DNA of 64,000 nucleotides from VRUE01 sp963764365 (GTDB lineage: Bacteria; Actinomycetota; Thermoleophilia; Solirubrobacterales; 70-9), in contig CAVXSI010000020.1 of NCBI GenBank assembly GCA_963764365.1, positions 523,807-587,806 of the forward strand, written 5' to 3'. Made by a program: the position numbers and the translations under genes. Shown in pieces: positions 1 to 7,510 of the stretch. The notes below the pieces were generated by a model, which saw only the letters and a program-made list of their open reading frames with translations, did not search any database and was not told the origin of the DNA. Each line of letters starts with the position of its first letter. The first letter of the stretch is position 1.

Positions 1-478
1 CCGGGCTGTCGGCGCCGATGTAGACAGCGACCGCGGTCCTCCCGTGCAGCGTGCTGTCGAAGCCCAGCACCTTGCCGTTGATGCGAACCGGCTTTTCGCC
101 CGAGAGGGAGAGGTCGGCGCCGAAGTGGCCGTGGCCGACCAGGGCCGGCCGGCAGCGCCGCAGCGCCGTCTCCGGCGAGACCGACTGCAGTGCCCCGGGG
201 CTGCAGACCGGCAGGCCGCGGGTGGTCAGCCGGCCGTAGCGATTGAGGGCGATCGAGATGTGTTTGAGTTCGGGCGGGCGGCTGCCGTCGGCGGTCGCCA
301 CGGTCCCGTCGAGGCTGACCCGCACCGGCACCGCCCGCTCGCGCGGCAGCGCGTGCGGGGCGAAGGCGGCGTCGAAGCCGATCCGCAGGTTCCCCTGCTG
401 CACCAACTCCGCATGGGCGAGCGCGGCGCCGAGCAGCGCCGCCGCCGAGACCATGAAGATGAGAGGGATGCGCTTCAT
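1..478 (-). CDS. Exported protein of unknown function (3' end beyond window)
   Basis: An open frame runs leftward from an ATG at 478 and leaves the window without a stop, so only the first 159 codons are visible. The N-terminus is a classic signal peptide: MKRIP, then a hydrophobic stretch to about residue 21 ending ALAHA. The mature part begins with LVQQGNLRIGF and is rich in small beta-type segments. It has two cysteines (in LPVCS and RRCRP), which could form a disulfide. I recognise no catalytic motif. Proteins of this general look (a short secreted beta-rich domain) are common in Solirubrobacterales, but that is recollection only. A TACACT box at 499-494 could be its -10. It is divergent from yjbQ. 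Confidence 0.8.
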   Translation of the reverse strand, partial: MKRIPLIFMVSAAALLGAALAHAELVQQGNLRIGFDAAFAPHALPRERAVPVRVSLDGTVATADGSRPPELKHISIALNRYGRLTTRGLPVCSPGALQSVSPETALRRCRPALVGHGHFGADLSLSGEKPVRINGKVLGFDSTLHGRTAVAVYIGADSP

Positions 479-556
479 GCAGACCTGGTGGTGAGTGTAG
501 GCGGGCGCGAGCGGAGTCGGTCGCTTATCCCCGGGGTGCGGAGGTTGGCTAGCGTA

Positions 557-580
557 GGCGGTGTGAAATCGCACACCGCC
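557..580. repeat. 9-bp inverted repeat over the yjbQ start codon
   Basis: GGCGGTGTG (557-565) and CACACCGCC (572-580) are perfect inverted copies separated by 6 nt. The yjbQ GTG start (563-565) is the last three bases of the left arm. In RNA this would be a hairpin that buries the start codon. In DNA it could be an operator just downstream of the TAGCGT -10-like box at 550-555. Confidence 0.45.
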
Positions 581-1024
581 TACATGACCTTCGAGACGGT
601 CGAGCGGCGCGAGCTGATCCGCATCACCGAGCAGGTCCAGAAGGCCGTCGACGAGGCCGGGATCTCCGAGGGGATGGTGCTGGTCTCGGCGATGCACATC
701 ACGGCGGGCGTCTGGGTCAACGACGACGAGCCGGGCCTGCACGAAGACATGATCGAGTGGCTCGACAAAGTCGCTCCGCCGAGCTGGAAGCCCGCCGCGA
801 ACGAGGTGGCCGGGGAGCTGCTGCCGGACGGCGGCGACTACCGCCACCACCGCGGCGGCGAGGACAACGGCGACGCCCATTTCAAGAACCTCCTCGTGCA
901 CCACCAGGCGATCGTCCCGGTGACCGAGGGCCGCCTCGACCTCGGTCCCTGGCAGCAGGTCTTCTACTGCGAGTTCGACGGTCGCCGCCCCAAGCGCCTG
1001 GTGATCAAGGCGATGGGCGAGTAG
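563..1024 (+). CDS. yjbQ: YjbQ/UPF0047 family protein
   Basis: A 153-aa protein with the full YjbQ fold signature: it starts KSHTAYMTFET, then has ERRELIRITEQV, MHITAGVWVNDDE, YRHHRGGEDNGDAH and a C-terminal FDGRRPKRLVIK. Family members are trimeric. Some show weak thiamine-phosphate-synthase-like activity, but the physiological role is unclear. The frame is open far upstream. I chose GTG 563 because the family's usual N-terminus (x-K-S-H-T) begins there and a TAGCGT box lies 7 nt upstream, which suggests a leaderless transcript. The upstream extension is the antisense of the exported-protein gene. Confidence 0.9.
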   Translation: MKSHTAYMTFETVERRELIRITEQVQKAVDEAGISEGMVLVSAMHITAGVWVNDDEPGLHEDMIEWLDKVAPPSWKPAANEVAGELLPDGGDYRHHRGGEDNGDAHFKNLLVHHQAIVPVTEGRLDLGPWQQVFYCEFDGRRPKRLVIKAMGE

Positions 1025-1059
1025 TCGCGTGCCGGCACGGGAGGCGGTCGAGGGTCGCT

Positions 1060-1092
1060 GCGGGATTGCGATCCGACTGACCCGAATCCCGC
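1060..1092. terminator. Hairpin between convergent genes
   Basis: GCGGGATT (1060-1067) pairs with AATCCCGC (1085-1092) in the 123-bp gap between yjbQ and the convergent membrane-protein gene. There is no T-run, so intrinsic termination is uncertain. Nothing else is visible in the gap. Confidence 0.3.
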
Positions 1093-1147
1093 AAATTGCG
1101 GATGCGCCAAGGCGGTTCCGCGGGACCGGGGCGTCCGGGGGGCCGGT

Positions 1148-2017
1148 CTATCGCTCGCCGCCGGGCGGGCGGCCCGGGTGCGTTACCCGTTCGGCTTGGT
1201 GCCTTAGTTCGCCCGCCGCTTCGCGGGTCGCCGCCAGGGCCTCGTCTTTGGCCGCGGCGACGCCCTCGCTGGGCTTGCCGCCGACCAGGTCGCGGAAGGC
1301 GTTCTTGAAGCGGTCGGTGCGGCGGTCGGGCGGGAAGCGGGCTTCGGCGGCGGCCTGCTTGGCCGGGCGCCGCTCGCCGTAGCGGCGCCGCGCCCAGGCC
1401 GAGCCCGGCTTGCCGAGCCGCCAGGCGCCGTAGATCGCCACCGGGAAGACGAAGAAGCCGACGCTGCCGTGGAGGACGCGCTGCTTGGCGAAGCAGATCG
1501 CGACGAGGACGAAGACGAAGGCGGCGCCGAGGATGCTGGCCACGGTCTGCTCGACCGAGCTGGTGTCGAAGCTGAACGGGCTGAAGCCGAGCAGGACGAG
1601 CATCATCCCGGCGGCGGCGATAACCATCGCGTCGATCGAGCTGCGCCCCTCCTCGGCCCAGTAGACGTCGTCGAGGTAGACCCAGAGCGCGAACTCGTCG
1701 ATCGTCAGGCCGGCGCCGACGCCGAAGGCGAAGGCGCAGATCTCGGTCAGCGGGCTTGCGCCGAGCGCGGCGAACTCGAGCGCCCCGGCGACCATCATCG
1801 TCACGATCCCGAACACCAGGTGGTGAAGATGGACGCCGCTGTCGCTGACCACGCTGCCCGGCCACCAGGGCACCTTCGGGCTGCGCATCAGCCTGGTGCT
1901 CATGCGGATGAAGGCGAAGGAGAGGATGAACCCGACCAGGACCAGGAACAGGCCCTGTTTCTGGTCGGCGAGGATCTGGTCGTTCCAGAAGTCGCTGAAT
2001 ATCGAAGCGGCGGTCAT
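1148..2017 (-). CDS. Polytopic membrane protein of unknown function
   Basis: A 289-aa protein. After a short N-terminus (MTAASIFSDFWND) there are about six hydrophobic segments. They include GLFLVLVGFILSFAFI near residue 20, HHLVFGIVTMMVAGALEF, a segment with buried acids (GAGLTIDEFALWVYL), and three more before residue 200. The last 90 residues are a basic, Arg/Lys-rich cytoplasmic tail. I do not recognise the family. A longer ORF upstream is only the antisense-side extension. The start at 2017 is chosen because its ATG overlaps the upstream gene's TGA (ATGA), a coupling used throughout this operon. It is the last gene of the 3473-1148 operon. Confidence 0.75.
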   Translation of the reverse strand: MTAASIFSDFWNDQILADQKQGLFLVLVGFILSFAFIRMSTRLMRSPKVPWWPGSVVSDSGVHLHHLVFGIVTMMVAGALEFAALGASPLTEICAFAFGVGAGLTIDEFALWVYLDDVYWAEEGRSSIDAMVIAAAGMMLVLLGFSPFSFDTSSVEQTVASILGAAFVFVLVAICFAKQRVLHGSVGFFVFPVAIYGAWRLGKPGSAWARRRYGERRPAKQAAAEARFPPDRRTDRFKNAFRDLVGGKPSEGVAAAKDEALAATREAAGELRHQAERVTHPGRPPGGER

Positions 2018-2766
2018 CGGCTGGACGGGGTCGAGTGTAGTCGCGGCGCGGCTCCGTCCCGCGCCGAGATCAGGTCGACGGTGAGCAGCACCGCGGCGAC
2101 GGCGTAGAACGGAGTGAGGACGATGTTGGCGGCGGTGTCGGTCATCCACTCCGCGAGCAGCGAGTCCCCGAGCAGGGTGTGGGCGAGGGCGGTGGCAAGC
2201 TCGGTCAGGCCGTCGCTGACGATCTCGATCGGAACCAGCACCGCGAAGACGAGCCAGAAGTGGCCGCGGACGAGGCGCCAGCTGCGGGCCAGTGCCCGGC
2301 GGACGGTCCGCCCTTCCATCTCCACCACCGGTGCCGCCAGGCCCAGATAGACGAAGACGAGCACGCCCGGGACCACCAGCAGCGTCAATCCGAGTGCCAC
2401 CAGGACGACGTAGATGACGTCGATCGCGATCAGGCGCAGGTAGTTGAGCTCGGTCGCGATGTGGCGCAGCGAGGGCGGCTCGCGGTCGTCGCCGGGATGG
2501 GTCAGCAGGATCGTCACCGCGCCGGCGTAGAGGACCTCGCCCAGCAGGCCGATGCCGGTCAGCACCAGCAGCGCGAGCGAGACCGCGAAGATCTTCAGGC
2601 CATTGCCGAGGTCGAGCGATTCGACGTCGAAGTGGACCGGGATCGCATGGACCAGGCCGAGCGGCACGAAGATCGCGGCGGCGAGCAGCAGCAGCGAGGG
2701 CGCCCAGGCGAGGTAGGTGCGCCAGATCCGCGCGTAGAGGGAGAACAGACCCGAACCGCGGCTCAT
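2014..2766 (-). CDS. YciC-like / DUF975-type integral membrane protein
   Basis: A 250-aa protein with about six transmembrane helices. It carries the pattern seen in YciC- and glycerophosphodiesterase-membrane-domain-like proteins: an N-terminal amphipathic FSLYARIWRTYLAW, paired long helices with a short linker, and a central PVVEMEGRTVRRALARSWRLV cytoplasmic loop. That loop (xxEg.....AlxrSwrLv) is the recognisable family signature. The function is unknown. The gene starts right after the stop of the Zn-ribbon gene (1 nt between start and stop codons) and overlaps the next gene by ATGA. Confidence 0.75.
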   Translation of the reverse strand: MSRGSGLFSLYARIWRTYLAWAPSLLLLAAAIFVPLGLVHAIPVHFDVESLDLGNGLKIFAVSLALLVLTGIGLLGEVLYAGAVTILLTHPGDDREPPSLRHIATELNYLRLIAIDVIYVVLVALGLTLLVVPGVLVFVYLGLAAPVVEMEGRTVRRALARSWRLVRGHFWLVFAVLVPIEIVSDGLTELATALAHTLLGDSLLAEWMTDTAANIVLTPFYAVAAVLLTVDLISARDGAAPRLHSTPSSR

Positions 2767-3093
2767 CTAGCGGTCGCGCCGCCCCGATGGGTGGCGGCCG
2801 CGCGCCTCGAGCTTCGACTGCGAAGACTCCGACGCCGGCACCCGCTTCACCCCGCGCAGGTCCGGGACGAGCAGTTCTTCGGCGCAGCGGCCGTGCCAGT
2901 GGTGGTGTTCGGTTCCGCCCAGCCGCAGCACGTACTGGACCACCGTGTGCTCGCTGCCGATCTCGATGTCGCCGTGACAGCCCGGGCAGCGGTAGAGCTT
3001 GCGGCCGAAGCTGCGGATCAGCCAGACCTCGTTGCCTTCCTCGTCGGTCCCGCGCAGGCTCCAGCGCTTGCTGGGCCCGGCGTCGCCGCTCAT
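2767..3093 (-). CDS. Small zinc-ribbon protein
   Basis: A 108-aa protein. Its centre holds CPGC (in LYRCPGCHGDIEIG) followed by a His-rich HHHWHGRCAEEL, which looks like a CxxC...H.xxC zinc-binding knuckle. The C-terminus is basic and disordered. Small actinobacterial proteins with RCPGC...HxxC layouts are often mislabelled ATP/GTP-binding; no nucleotide motif is visible here. The frame is open upstream to 3486, but the ATG at 3093 overlaps the stop of the preceding gene (ATGA), and the upstream residues are a low-complexity shadow. Confidence 0.7.
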   Translation of the reverse strand: MSGDAGPSKRWSLRGTDEEGNEVWLIRSFGRKLYRCPGCHGDIEIGSEHTVVQYVLRLGGTEHHHWHGRCAEELLVPDLRGVKRVPASESSQSKLEARGRHPSGRRDR

Positions 3094-3473
3094 CGCCGCG
3101 CGAGCCAGCCGAAGCCGGCGGCCATCGCCAGGTTGGCTACCCCGGCGAGGCGCAGGCCCAGCTTGGCGCCGGGACGGCTCACCGCCGGCGACTCCGACCA
3201 GAGCGCGTCGGTCGCGATCTCGGTCCCGCGCAGCCAGGCCAGCGCCCACCAGTCGCGCTGCTGGCCGCGCCGCGCGGCGACCGCGTGCGCCGCGGCGAAG
3301 GTCAGCCAGATCGGCCCGCAGCGGCGGAACAGATGGGCCGCGTCGGGTGAGGGCTCGTCGTGCCCGAGCACCCTTAGGGTCGCCTCCGGGGCCGCGATCG
3401 CTGCCGATCCGAGCAGCAGGTCGAAGGCGATCATGTTGCGATTGGTTAGGCGAAGCGCCTGCTCCAGGGTCAT
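3090..3473 (-). CDS. Small membrane-associated protein of unknown function
   Basis: A 127-aa protein, the first gene of the four-gene minus-strand operon. It has hydrophobic segments at about residues 15-30, 55-68 and 105-122 and an ARR C-terminus. The central segment is Trp-rich (RGQQRDWWALAWLRGTE). TCTGGAG immediately precedes the ATG and can act as the ribosome binding site. Overlap with the next gene is ATGA. I do not recognise the family. The consistent overlaps suggest it is co-made with the Zn-ribbon and membrane proteins downstream. Confidence 0.65.
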   Translation of the reverse strand: MTLEQALRLTNRNMIAFDLLLGSAAIAAPEATLRVLGHDEPSPDAAHLFRRCGPIWLTFAAAHAVAARRGQQRDWWALAWLRGTEIATDALWSESPAVSRPGAKLGLRLAGVANLAMAAGFGWLARR

Positions 3474-3534
3474 CTCCAGACTTCATCCAACCAGATCGGA
3501 AGGGAATGCGTGGGAACCGGCGAAATGGACCGCC

Positions 3535-4389
3535 GTGACCAAGACCGCAACGAAATCGCCTCGGCTGAAGAGCCTTTCCGAGTACATCCAGGAGCGCTTC
3601 GAGGAATTCTCACGCTCCCAGAAAGACGTCGCCCGCTACATCGTCGACCATCTCGACGAGGCGGCCTTCCTCACCGCCGAGGAGCTGGCCAGGAGAGCGA
3701 GCACCTCCTCCTCGACGGTGGTGCGCTTCTCCCAGGCCCTCGGCTTCGAGGGCTATCCCGAGCTTCAGCAGGCGGCGATCGAGGAGTACCGCACCGCGAC
3801 GGTCGCCTCCAACGGCGCCTCGTCCGGCGCCGCGCTGTTCTCCTTCGATCACTCTGAGCTCGAAGGCTCGCTCGGCGCCGACTACACCAACCTCGAGGAA
3901 ACCGCGAAGCACCTGACCCGCGAGCAGGTCAACGGCGCCGTCGCCGCGCTCGCCGAGGCCCAGCGCGTGGTGATCGTCGGAGTCGATCAGATGGCCTTCT
4001 TCGCCAGCTACCTGCGGCACATCCTCAGCCTGCTCGACATCCGCGCGGAGATCGTCGCCAGTACCGGCGGCGAGTCGCTGCAGCGGCTTGGCCGGATCGA
4101 CGACGAAACGCTCGTGATCGTCCTCTCCTGCGGGCGCGCCCACCCGCTGCTGCTACGGGCGATGAAGCTTGCCGTGCACCGCCGGGCCCGCACCCTGGCG
4201 ATTTCCGACGCCTCGATGTCGGAGGTCGGCGAGCACGCCGAGCAGACCCTCTACTTCTCCTCCAACAGCCCCTCCTTCGCCCGTTCGAACACGGCGCTGA
4301 TGGCGCTCGTGCAGGGACTGGCGCACGGGCTGTATGCGCGGGACGAAGCGGCTCATAAAGATCGCATTCGCGCCTACAAACTGAAGTAA
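3535..4389 (+). CDS. MurR/RpiR family transcriptional regulator
   Basis: A 284-aa protein. The N-terminal HTH_6 domain (residues about 14-90) has SLSEYIQERFEEFSRSQKDVARYI, then AFLTAEELARRASTSSSTVVRFSQALGF, which is the recognition helix region. The C-terminal SIS domain (about 130-270) has VVIVGVDQMAFFASYL and VIVLSCGRAHPLLLRAM. RpiR proteins usually sense phosphosugars through the SIS fold. The start is GTG 3535; the open frame further upstream is antisense to the operon on the other strand. The gene lies 128 bp upstream of pdxS on the same strand. PdxS consumes ribose-5-phosphate, so regulation of pdxST is a plausible but unproven role. Confidence 0.85.
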   Translation: MTKTATKSPRLKSLSEYIQERFEEFSRSQKDVARYIVDHLDEAAFLTAEELARRASTSSSTVVRFSQALGFEGYPELQQAAIEEYRTATVASNGASSGAALFSFDHSELEGSLGADYTNLEETAKHLTREQVNGAVAALAEAQRVVIVGVDQMAFFASYLRHILSLLDIRAEIVASTGGESLQRLGRIDDETLVIVLSCGRAHPLLLRAMKLAVHRRARTLAISDASMSEVGEHAEQTLYFSSNSPSFARSNTALMALVQGLAHGLYARDEAAHKDRIRAYKLK

Positions 4390-4451
4390 TAAACCCGCCG
4401 CCTCCTCCGCTTCGCGTCCGGGGGCGGCGGCAATCGCCATATCGGCGCCGC

Positions 4452-4472
4452 TCACGAAGAATCAGATCGTGA
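4452..4472. promoter_or_regulatory. Candidate operator upstream of pdxS
   Basis: TCACGA (4452-4457) and TCGTGA (4467-4472) form a perfect inverted repeat with 9-bp spacing, about 33 bp upstream of the pdxS -10 box. It is a possible RpiR or other repressor site. The rest of the 4390-4517 gap holds only a GC-rich CCGCCGCC/GGCGGCGG hairpin after the regulator's stop (about 4396-4430), without a T-run. Confidence 0.3.
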
Positions 4473-4504
4473 CGTTCGCTAATCGGTTGTCCGGGAGCCT
4501 GCGG

Positions 4505-4511
4505 TAATAAT
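4505..4511 (+). promoter_or_regulatory. pdxS -10 box (leaderless type)
   Basis: TAATAAT lies 6 nt upstream of the pdxS ATG (4518), with no Shine-Dalgarno sequence between. Transcription would start at or next to the A of the ATG, giving a leaderless mRNA. The -35 is not convincing. Confidence 0.55.
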
Positions 4512-4517
4512 GCCGTC

Positions 4518-5405
4518 ATGGCCGAAAGAGCTACCTTCCGGGTCAAGACCGGCCTTGCCGAGATGTTGAAAGGCGGGGTGATCATGGACGTGGTCACGGC
4601 CGAGCAGGCGCGGGTCGCGGAGGAGGCGGGCGCCTGCGCGGTGATGGCGCTGGAGCGCGTGCCCGCCGACATCCGCCGCGACGGCGGCGTCGCCCGGATG
4701 TCGGACCCGGCGATGATCAAGGGGATCCAGGGGGCGGTGACGATCCCGGTCATGGCGAAGGCGCGGATCGGCCACTTCGCCGAGGCTCAGGTGCTGCAGT
4801 CGCTCGAGGTCGATTACGTCGACGAGTCCGAGGTGCTGACCCCGGCCGACGAGGCCAACCACATCGACAAGCTCGCCTTCGAGGTGCCGTTCGTCTGCGG
4901 CGCCACCAACCTCGGCGAGGCTCTGCGGCGGATCGGCGAGGGGGCGGCGATGATCCGCTCTAAGGGCGAGGCCGGGACCGGCAACGTGGTCGAGGCGGTC
5001 CGCCACATGCGCGAGATCGTCGGTGGGATCAAGCGGCTCGCCCAGCTCGGTCCGGAGGAGCTGTCGAGCGCCGCGAAAGAGCTGCGGGCGCCACTCGAAG
5101 TCGTCCACGAGGTGGCCGGCGCCGCGCGCCTGCCGGTGCCGCTCTTCTGCGCCGGCGGGATCGCCACCCCGGCCGACGCGGCGCTGATGATGCAGCTTGG
5201 CGCCGAGGGGAACTTCGTCGGTTCGGGGATCTTCAAGAGCGCCGACCCCGAGCGCCGGGCCCGGGCGATCGTCGAGGCGACCACGCACTTCGCCGACCCC
5301 GAGCGGGTCGCGGCGGCCTCGATCGGCCTCGGCGAGGCGATGCCCGGGCTGGAGATCGCCGATCTGGCTGCGGCCGATGCGCTGCTGCAGGACCGCGGTG
5401 CCTGA
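4518..5405 (+). CDS. pdxS: Pyridoxal 5'-phosphate synthase lyase subunit PdxS
   Basis: A 295-aa protein of full family length. PdxS makes PLP from ribose-5-phosphate, glyceraldehyde-3-phosphate and ammonia supplied by PdxT. It assembles as a double hexameric ring of TIM barrels. Visible hallmarks: KTGLAEMLKGGVIMDV at the N-terminus, then ALERVPADIRRDGGVARM, KARIGHFAEAQ with a catalytic lysine region, DYVDESEVLTPAD, the phosphate-binding GTGNVVEAVRHMR and FCAGGIATPADAALMM. Its end overlaps pdxT by 8 nt. It is the first gene of the pdxS-pdxT-aminopeptidase operon. Confidence 0.97.
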   Translation: MAERATFRVKTGLAEMLKGGVIMDVVTAEQARVAEEAGACAVMALERVPADIRRDGGVARMSDPAMIKGIQGAVTIPVMAKARIGHFAEAQVLQSLEVDYVDESEVLTPADEANHIDKLAFEVPFVCGATNLGEALRRIGEGAAMIRSKGEAGTGNVVEAVRHMREIVGGIKRLAQLGPEELSSAAKELRAPLEVVHEVAGAARLPVPLFCAGGIATPADAALMMQLGAEGNFVGSGIFKSADPERRARAIVEATTHFADPERVAAASIGLGEAMPGLEIADLAAADALLQDRGA

Positions 5406-5985
5406 GCTGAGAATCGGCGTCCTCGCGATCCAGGGCGGGTTCGCCGCACACCTCGAGATGCTCGAGGGCCTGGGGGCGGATGTCGGCGAGGTACGGGTTC
5501 CGGAGGACTTGCGTGACCTCGACGGGCTGGTGATTCCCGGTGGGGAGAGCACGACGATCGTCAAGGGGATCGACTCGGGGGGGTTCGGGGACTCGATCCG
5601 GGGGCATGTGGAGGCCGGCGGCACCGTCTTCGGCACCTGCGCGGGGCTGATCGTCTGCGACGACGAGCACCTCGGTCTGATCGACGCGACCGCGCGCCGC
5701 AACGCCTTCGGCCGGCAGCTGCAGAGCTTCGAGGCCGACCTCGAGGTCGCCGGGATCGGCGACGAGCCGCTGCGGGCGGTGTTCATCCGCGCCCCCTGGG
5801 TCGAGCGGGCCGGGCCCGGGGTCGAGGTGCTCGCCGCGTACGAAGGGCACCCGGTGGCGATCCGCGAGGACCGGGTGCTGGCCTGCGCCTTCCATCCCGA
5901 GCTGACCGACGACCCGCGGCTGCACGCCCTGTTCATGGCAATGACTACCGGGGCGTGCTTGCGCGCCCACGAGGAGGCGAAGTGA
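5398..5985 (+). CDS. pdxT: Pyridoxal 5'-phosphate synthase glutaminase subunit PdxT
   Basis: A 195-aa class-I glutamine amidotransferase that releases ammonia from glutamine and channels it into PdxS. Motifs: LAIQGGFAAHLEML at the N-terminus, the oxyanion-loop IPGGESTTI, the nucleophile GTCAGLIV, and the catalytic His-Glu pair in CAFHPELTDD. The GTG start at 5398 lies inside the last codons of pdxS (8-nt overlap); it gives the normal N-terminus and implies coupled, equimolar synthesis. The stop overlaps the next start as GTGA. Confidence 0.96.
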   Translation: MPELRIGVLAIQGGFAAHLEMLEGLGADVGEVRVPEDLRDLDGLVIPGGESTTIVKGIDSGGFGDSIRGHVEAGGTVFGTCAGLIVCDDEHLGLIDATARRNAFGRQLQSFEADLEVAGIGDEPLRAVFIRAPWVERAGPGVEVLAAYEGHPVAIREDRVLACAFHPELTDDPRLHALFMAMTTGACLRAHEEAK

Positions 5986-7085
5986 GAGACCCGAGAGCGG
6001 AGCGGCTGGCGAAGATCCTGGTCGGCTACTCGACCGAGGTGAAGGAGGGGGAGACCGTCGCGATCGACGGCGAGGCGGCGGCCGAGCCGCTGCTGGCCGC
6101 GGTCTACGAGGAGGTGCTGAAGGCCGGCGCCAACCCGGTCTTGAACGTCTCGCTGGAGGGCCAGGCCGCCGCCTACTTCAAGCACGCCTCCGACGCCCAG
6201 CTCGACTGGATCTCACCGGTCTCCGAATGGCTGCTCGACAACGTCGACGTGCGGATCGCGATCGGCGCAAGCAGCAACACCCGCGAGCTCTCGGCGGTGC
6301 CGCCGGAGAGGCAGATGCGGCGCCAGGCGGCGACCGGCGAGCTGCTCGGGCGGGCGATGGAGCGCAGCGCCAAGGGCGAGTTCCGCTGGGTCTACACGCT
6401 GTTCCCGACCAACGCCTACGCCTCGGAGGCGGAGATGAGCCTGGCCGACTACGAGGACTTCTACTACGGCGCCTGCCTCGCCGACGACGGCGATCCGCTG
6501 ACCGCCTGGCAGCGTGCCTCGGCCGAGTGCAAGCGGCTGGCCGAGTGGATCGAGGGCCACGAGGAGGTGCGGGTGACCGCGCCGGGGACCGACATCCGGC
6601 TCGGCATCGCCGGCCGCAAGTTCATCCCCTGCGACGGCCGTCACAACATGCCCGACGGCGAGTTCTTCACCGGCCCGGTCGAGGACTCGGTCGAGGGCGA
6701 GGTCTCCTTCCACCTGCCGGCGACGATCGGCGGTCGCGAGGTCGCGGGGGTGAAGCTGCGCTTCGAGGCCGGCAAGGTGGTCGACGCGAGCGCCGAGCGC
6801 GGCGAGGAGTACCTGCTCCAGCTGCTCGACACCGACGAGGGCGCCCGCCGGCTCGGCGAGCTGGGGATCGGCACCAACTACGCGATCGATCGCGGCACCC
6901 GCGAGGTGCTGCTCGACGAGAAGCTCGGCGGCACCGTCCACATGGCGGTCGGCCGCAGCTATCCCGAGTCGGGCGGCGAGAACGAGTCGGCCGTCCACAC
7001 CGACCTGGTCTGCGACCTCCGCCTCGGCGGCAAGATCATCGTCGATGGTGAGACCATGCAAGAGGATGGGAAGTTCGTCGTCTGA
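5982..7085 (+). CDS. M29 family aminopeptidase (thermophilic type)
   Basis: A 367-aa protein similar to aminopeptidase T / AmpS, a metal-dependent exopeptidase that removes N-terminal residues. Family landmarks: LVGYSTEVKEGETVAIDG, GANPVLNVSLEGQ, a long central FPTNAYASEAEMSLADYE, GTDIRLGIAGRKFIPCDG, the metal-binding EFFTGPVEDSVEGEV, GEEYLLQLLDTDEGARRLGE, and a C-terminal HTDLVCDL. GTG 5982 overlaps the pdxT stop (GTGA) and has GAGGAGG upstream as ribosome binding site. It is third in the pdx operon; a link to vitamin B6 is not obvious. Confidence 0.9.
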   Translation: MRDPRAERLAKILVGYSTEVKEGETVAIDGEAAAEPLLAAVYEEVLKAGANPVLNVSLEGQAAAYFKHASDAQLDWISPVSEWLLDNVDVRIAIGASSNTRELSAVPPERQMRRQAATGELLGRAMERSAKGEFRWVYTLFPTNAYASEAEMSLADYEDFYYGACLADDGDPLTAWQRASAECKRLAEWIEGHEEVRVTAPGTDIRLGIAGRKFIPCDGRHNMPDGEFFTGPVEDSVEGEVSFHLPATIGGREVAGVKLRFEAGKVVDASAERGEEYLLQLLDTDEGARRLGELGIGTNYAIDRGTREVLLDEKLGGTVHMAVGRSYPESGGENESAVHTDLVCDLRLGGKIIVDGETMQEDGKFVV

Positions 7086-7490
7086 CTACCGGTTGGGGAT
7101 CGGCGACCCGGCCAGCAGGATGAACCAGCCTACGAAGGCGAGCACGGCGAGCATCACCGAGCCCATCAGCACCGCCTCGACGACGGTGGTCGTGCCGCGG
7201 ATCGGGGAGCTGTCGCGGGCGCTCTTCAGCCAGCTCGGCCGCATCGGCGAGAGCCGGTTGGTGCCGGTGACGTTGACGTAGAGGGCGTTGAGGCGGCCGA
7301 TCAGCCAGGCGTCGACCACCACCGAGACGAGGATCCCGACCGCGACGATCGCGTACGGGCCCTCGCTGGGGAACTGGGTGCTGGAGAGCTTCGAGGCGAC
7401 GTAGATCCAGCCCACCGGGATCGCCGTCCAGAGCGCCAGCGCGGCGAGCAGCATGGTGAGGAATACGAGGCTCGCCGCGATCCCCTTCAT
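7086..7490 (-). CDS. Small integral membrane protein, conserved actinobacterial type
   Basis: A 134-aa protein with three or four helices: residues about 5-30 (LVFLTMLLAALALWTAIPVG), about 48-68, and about 105-128 (VLMGSVMLAVLAFVGWFILL). The hydrophilic middle is NVTGTNRLSPMRPSW. It is convergent with the M29 peptidase gene with no spacer between the stop codons. It is divergent from yebC with 20 bp between the starts, so the two must share a promoter region. The function is unknown. Confidence 0.7.
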   Translation of the reverse strand: MKGIAASLVFLTMLLAALALWTAIPVGWIYVASKLSSTQFPSEGPYAIVAVGILVSVVVDAWLIGRLNALYVNVTGTNRLSPMRPSWLKSARDSSPIRGTTTVVEAVLMGSVMLAVLAFVGWFILLAGSPIPNR

Positions 7491-7496
7491 CGCTCA

Positions 7497-7502
7497 TACA
7501 AT
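7497..7502 (+). promoter_or_regulatory. yebC -10 box in a 20-bp divergent gap
   Basis: TACAAT is 8 nt upstream of the yebC ATG, with no ribosome binding site between, so the transcript is probably leaderless. The whole region between the two divergent starts (7490 and 7511) is 20 bp. The -35 of each promoter must therefore lie inside the opposite gene. Confidence 0.5.
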
Positions 7503-7510
7503 GGCAAACG

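Noticed and set aside
44..562. Long N-terminal extension in frame with yjbQ
   Set aside because: It is antisense to the exported-protein gene and to a non-coding gap. YjbQ homology begins at the GTG at 563.
4390..4430. GC-rich hairpin after the RpiR gene as an intrinsic terminator
   Set aside because: No T-run follows; in DNA this GC-rich such hairpins are frequent by chance.
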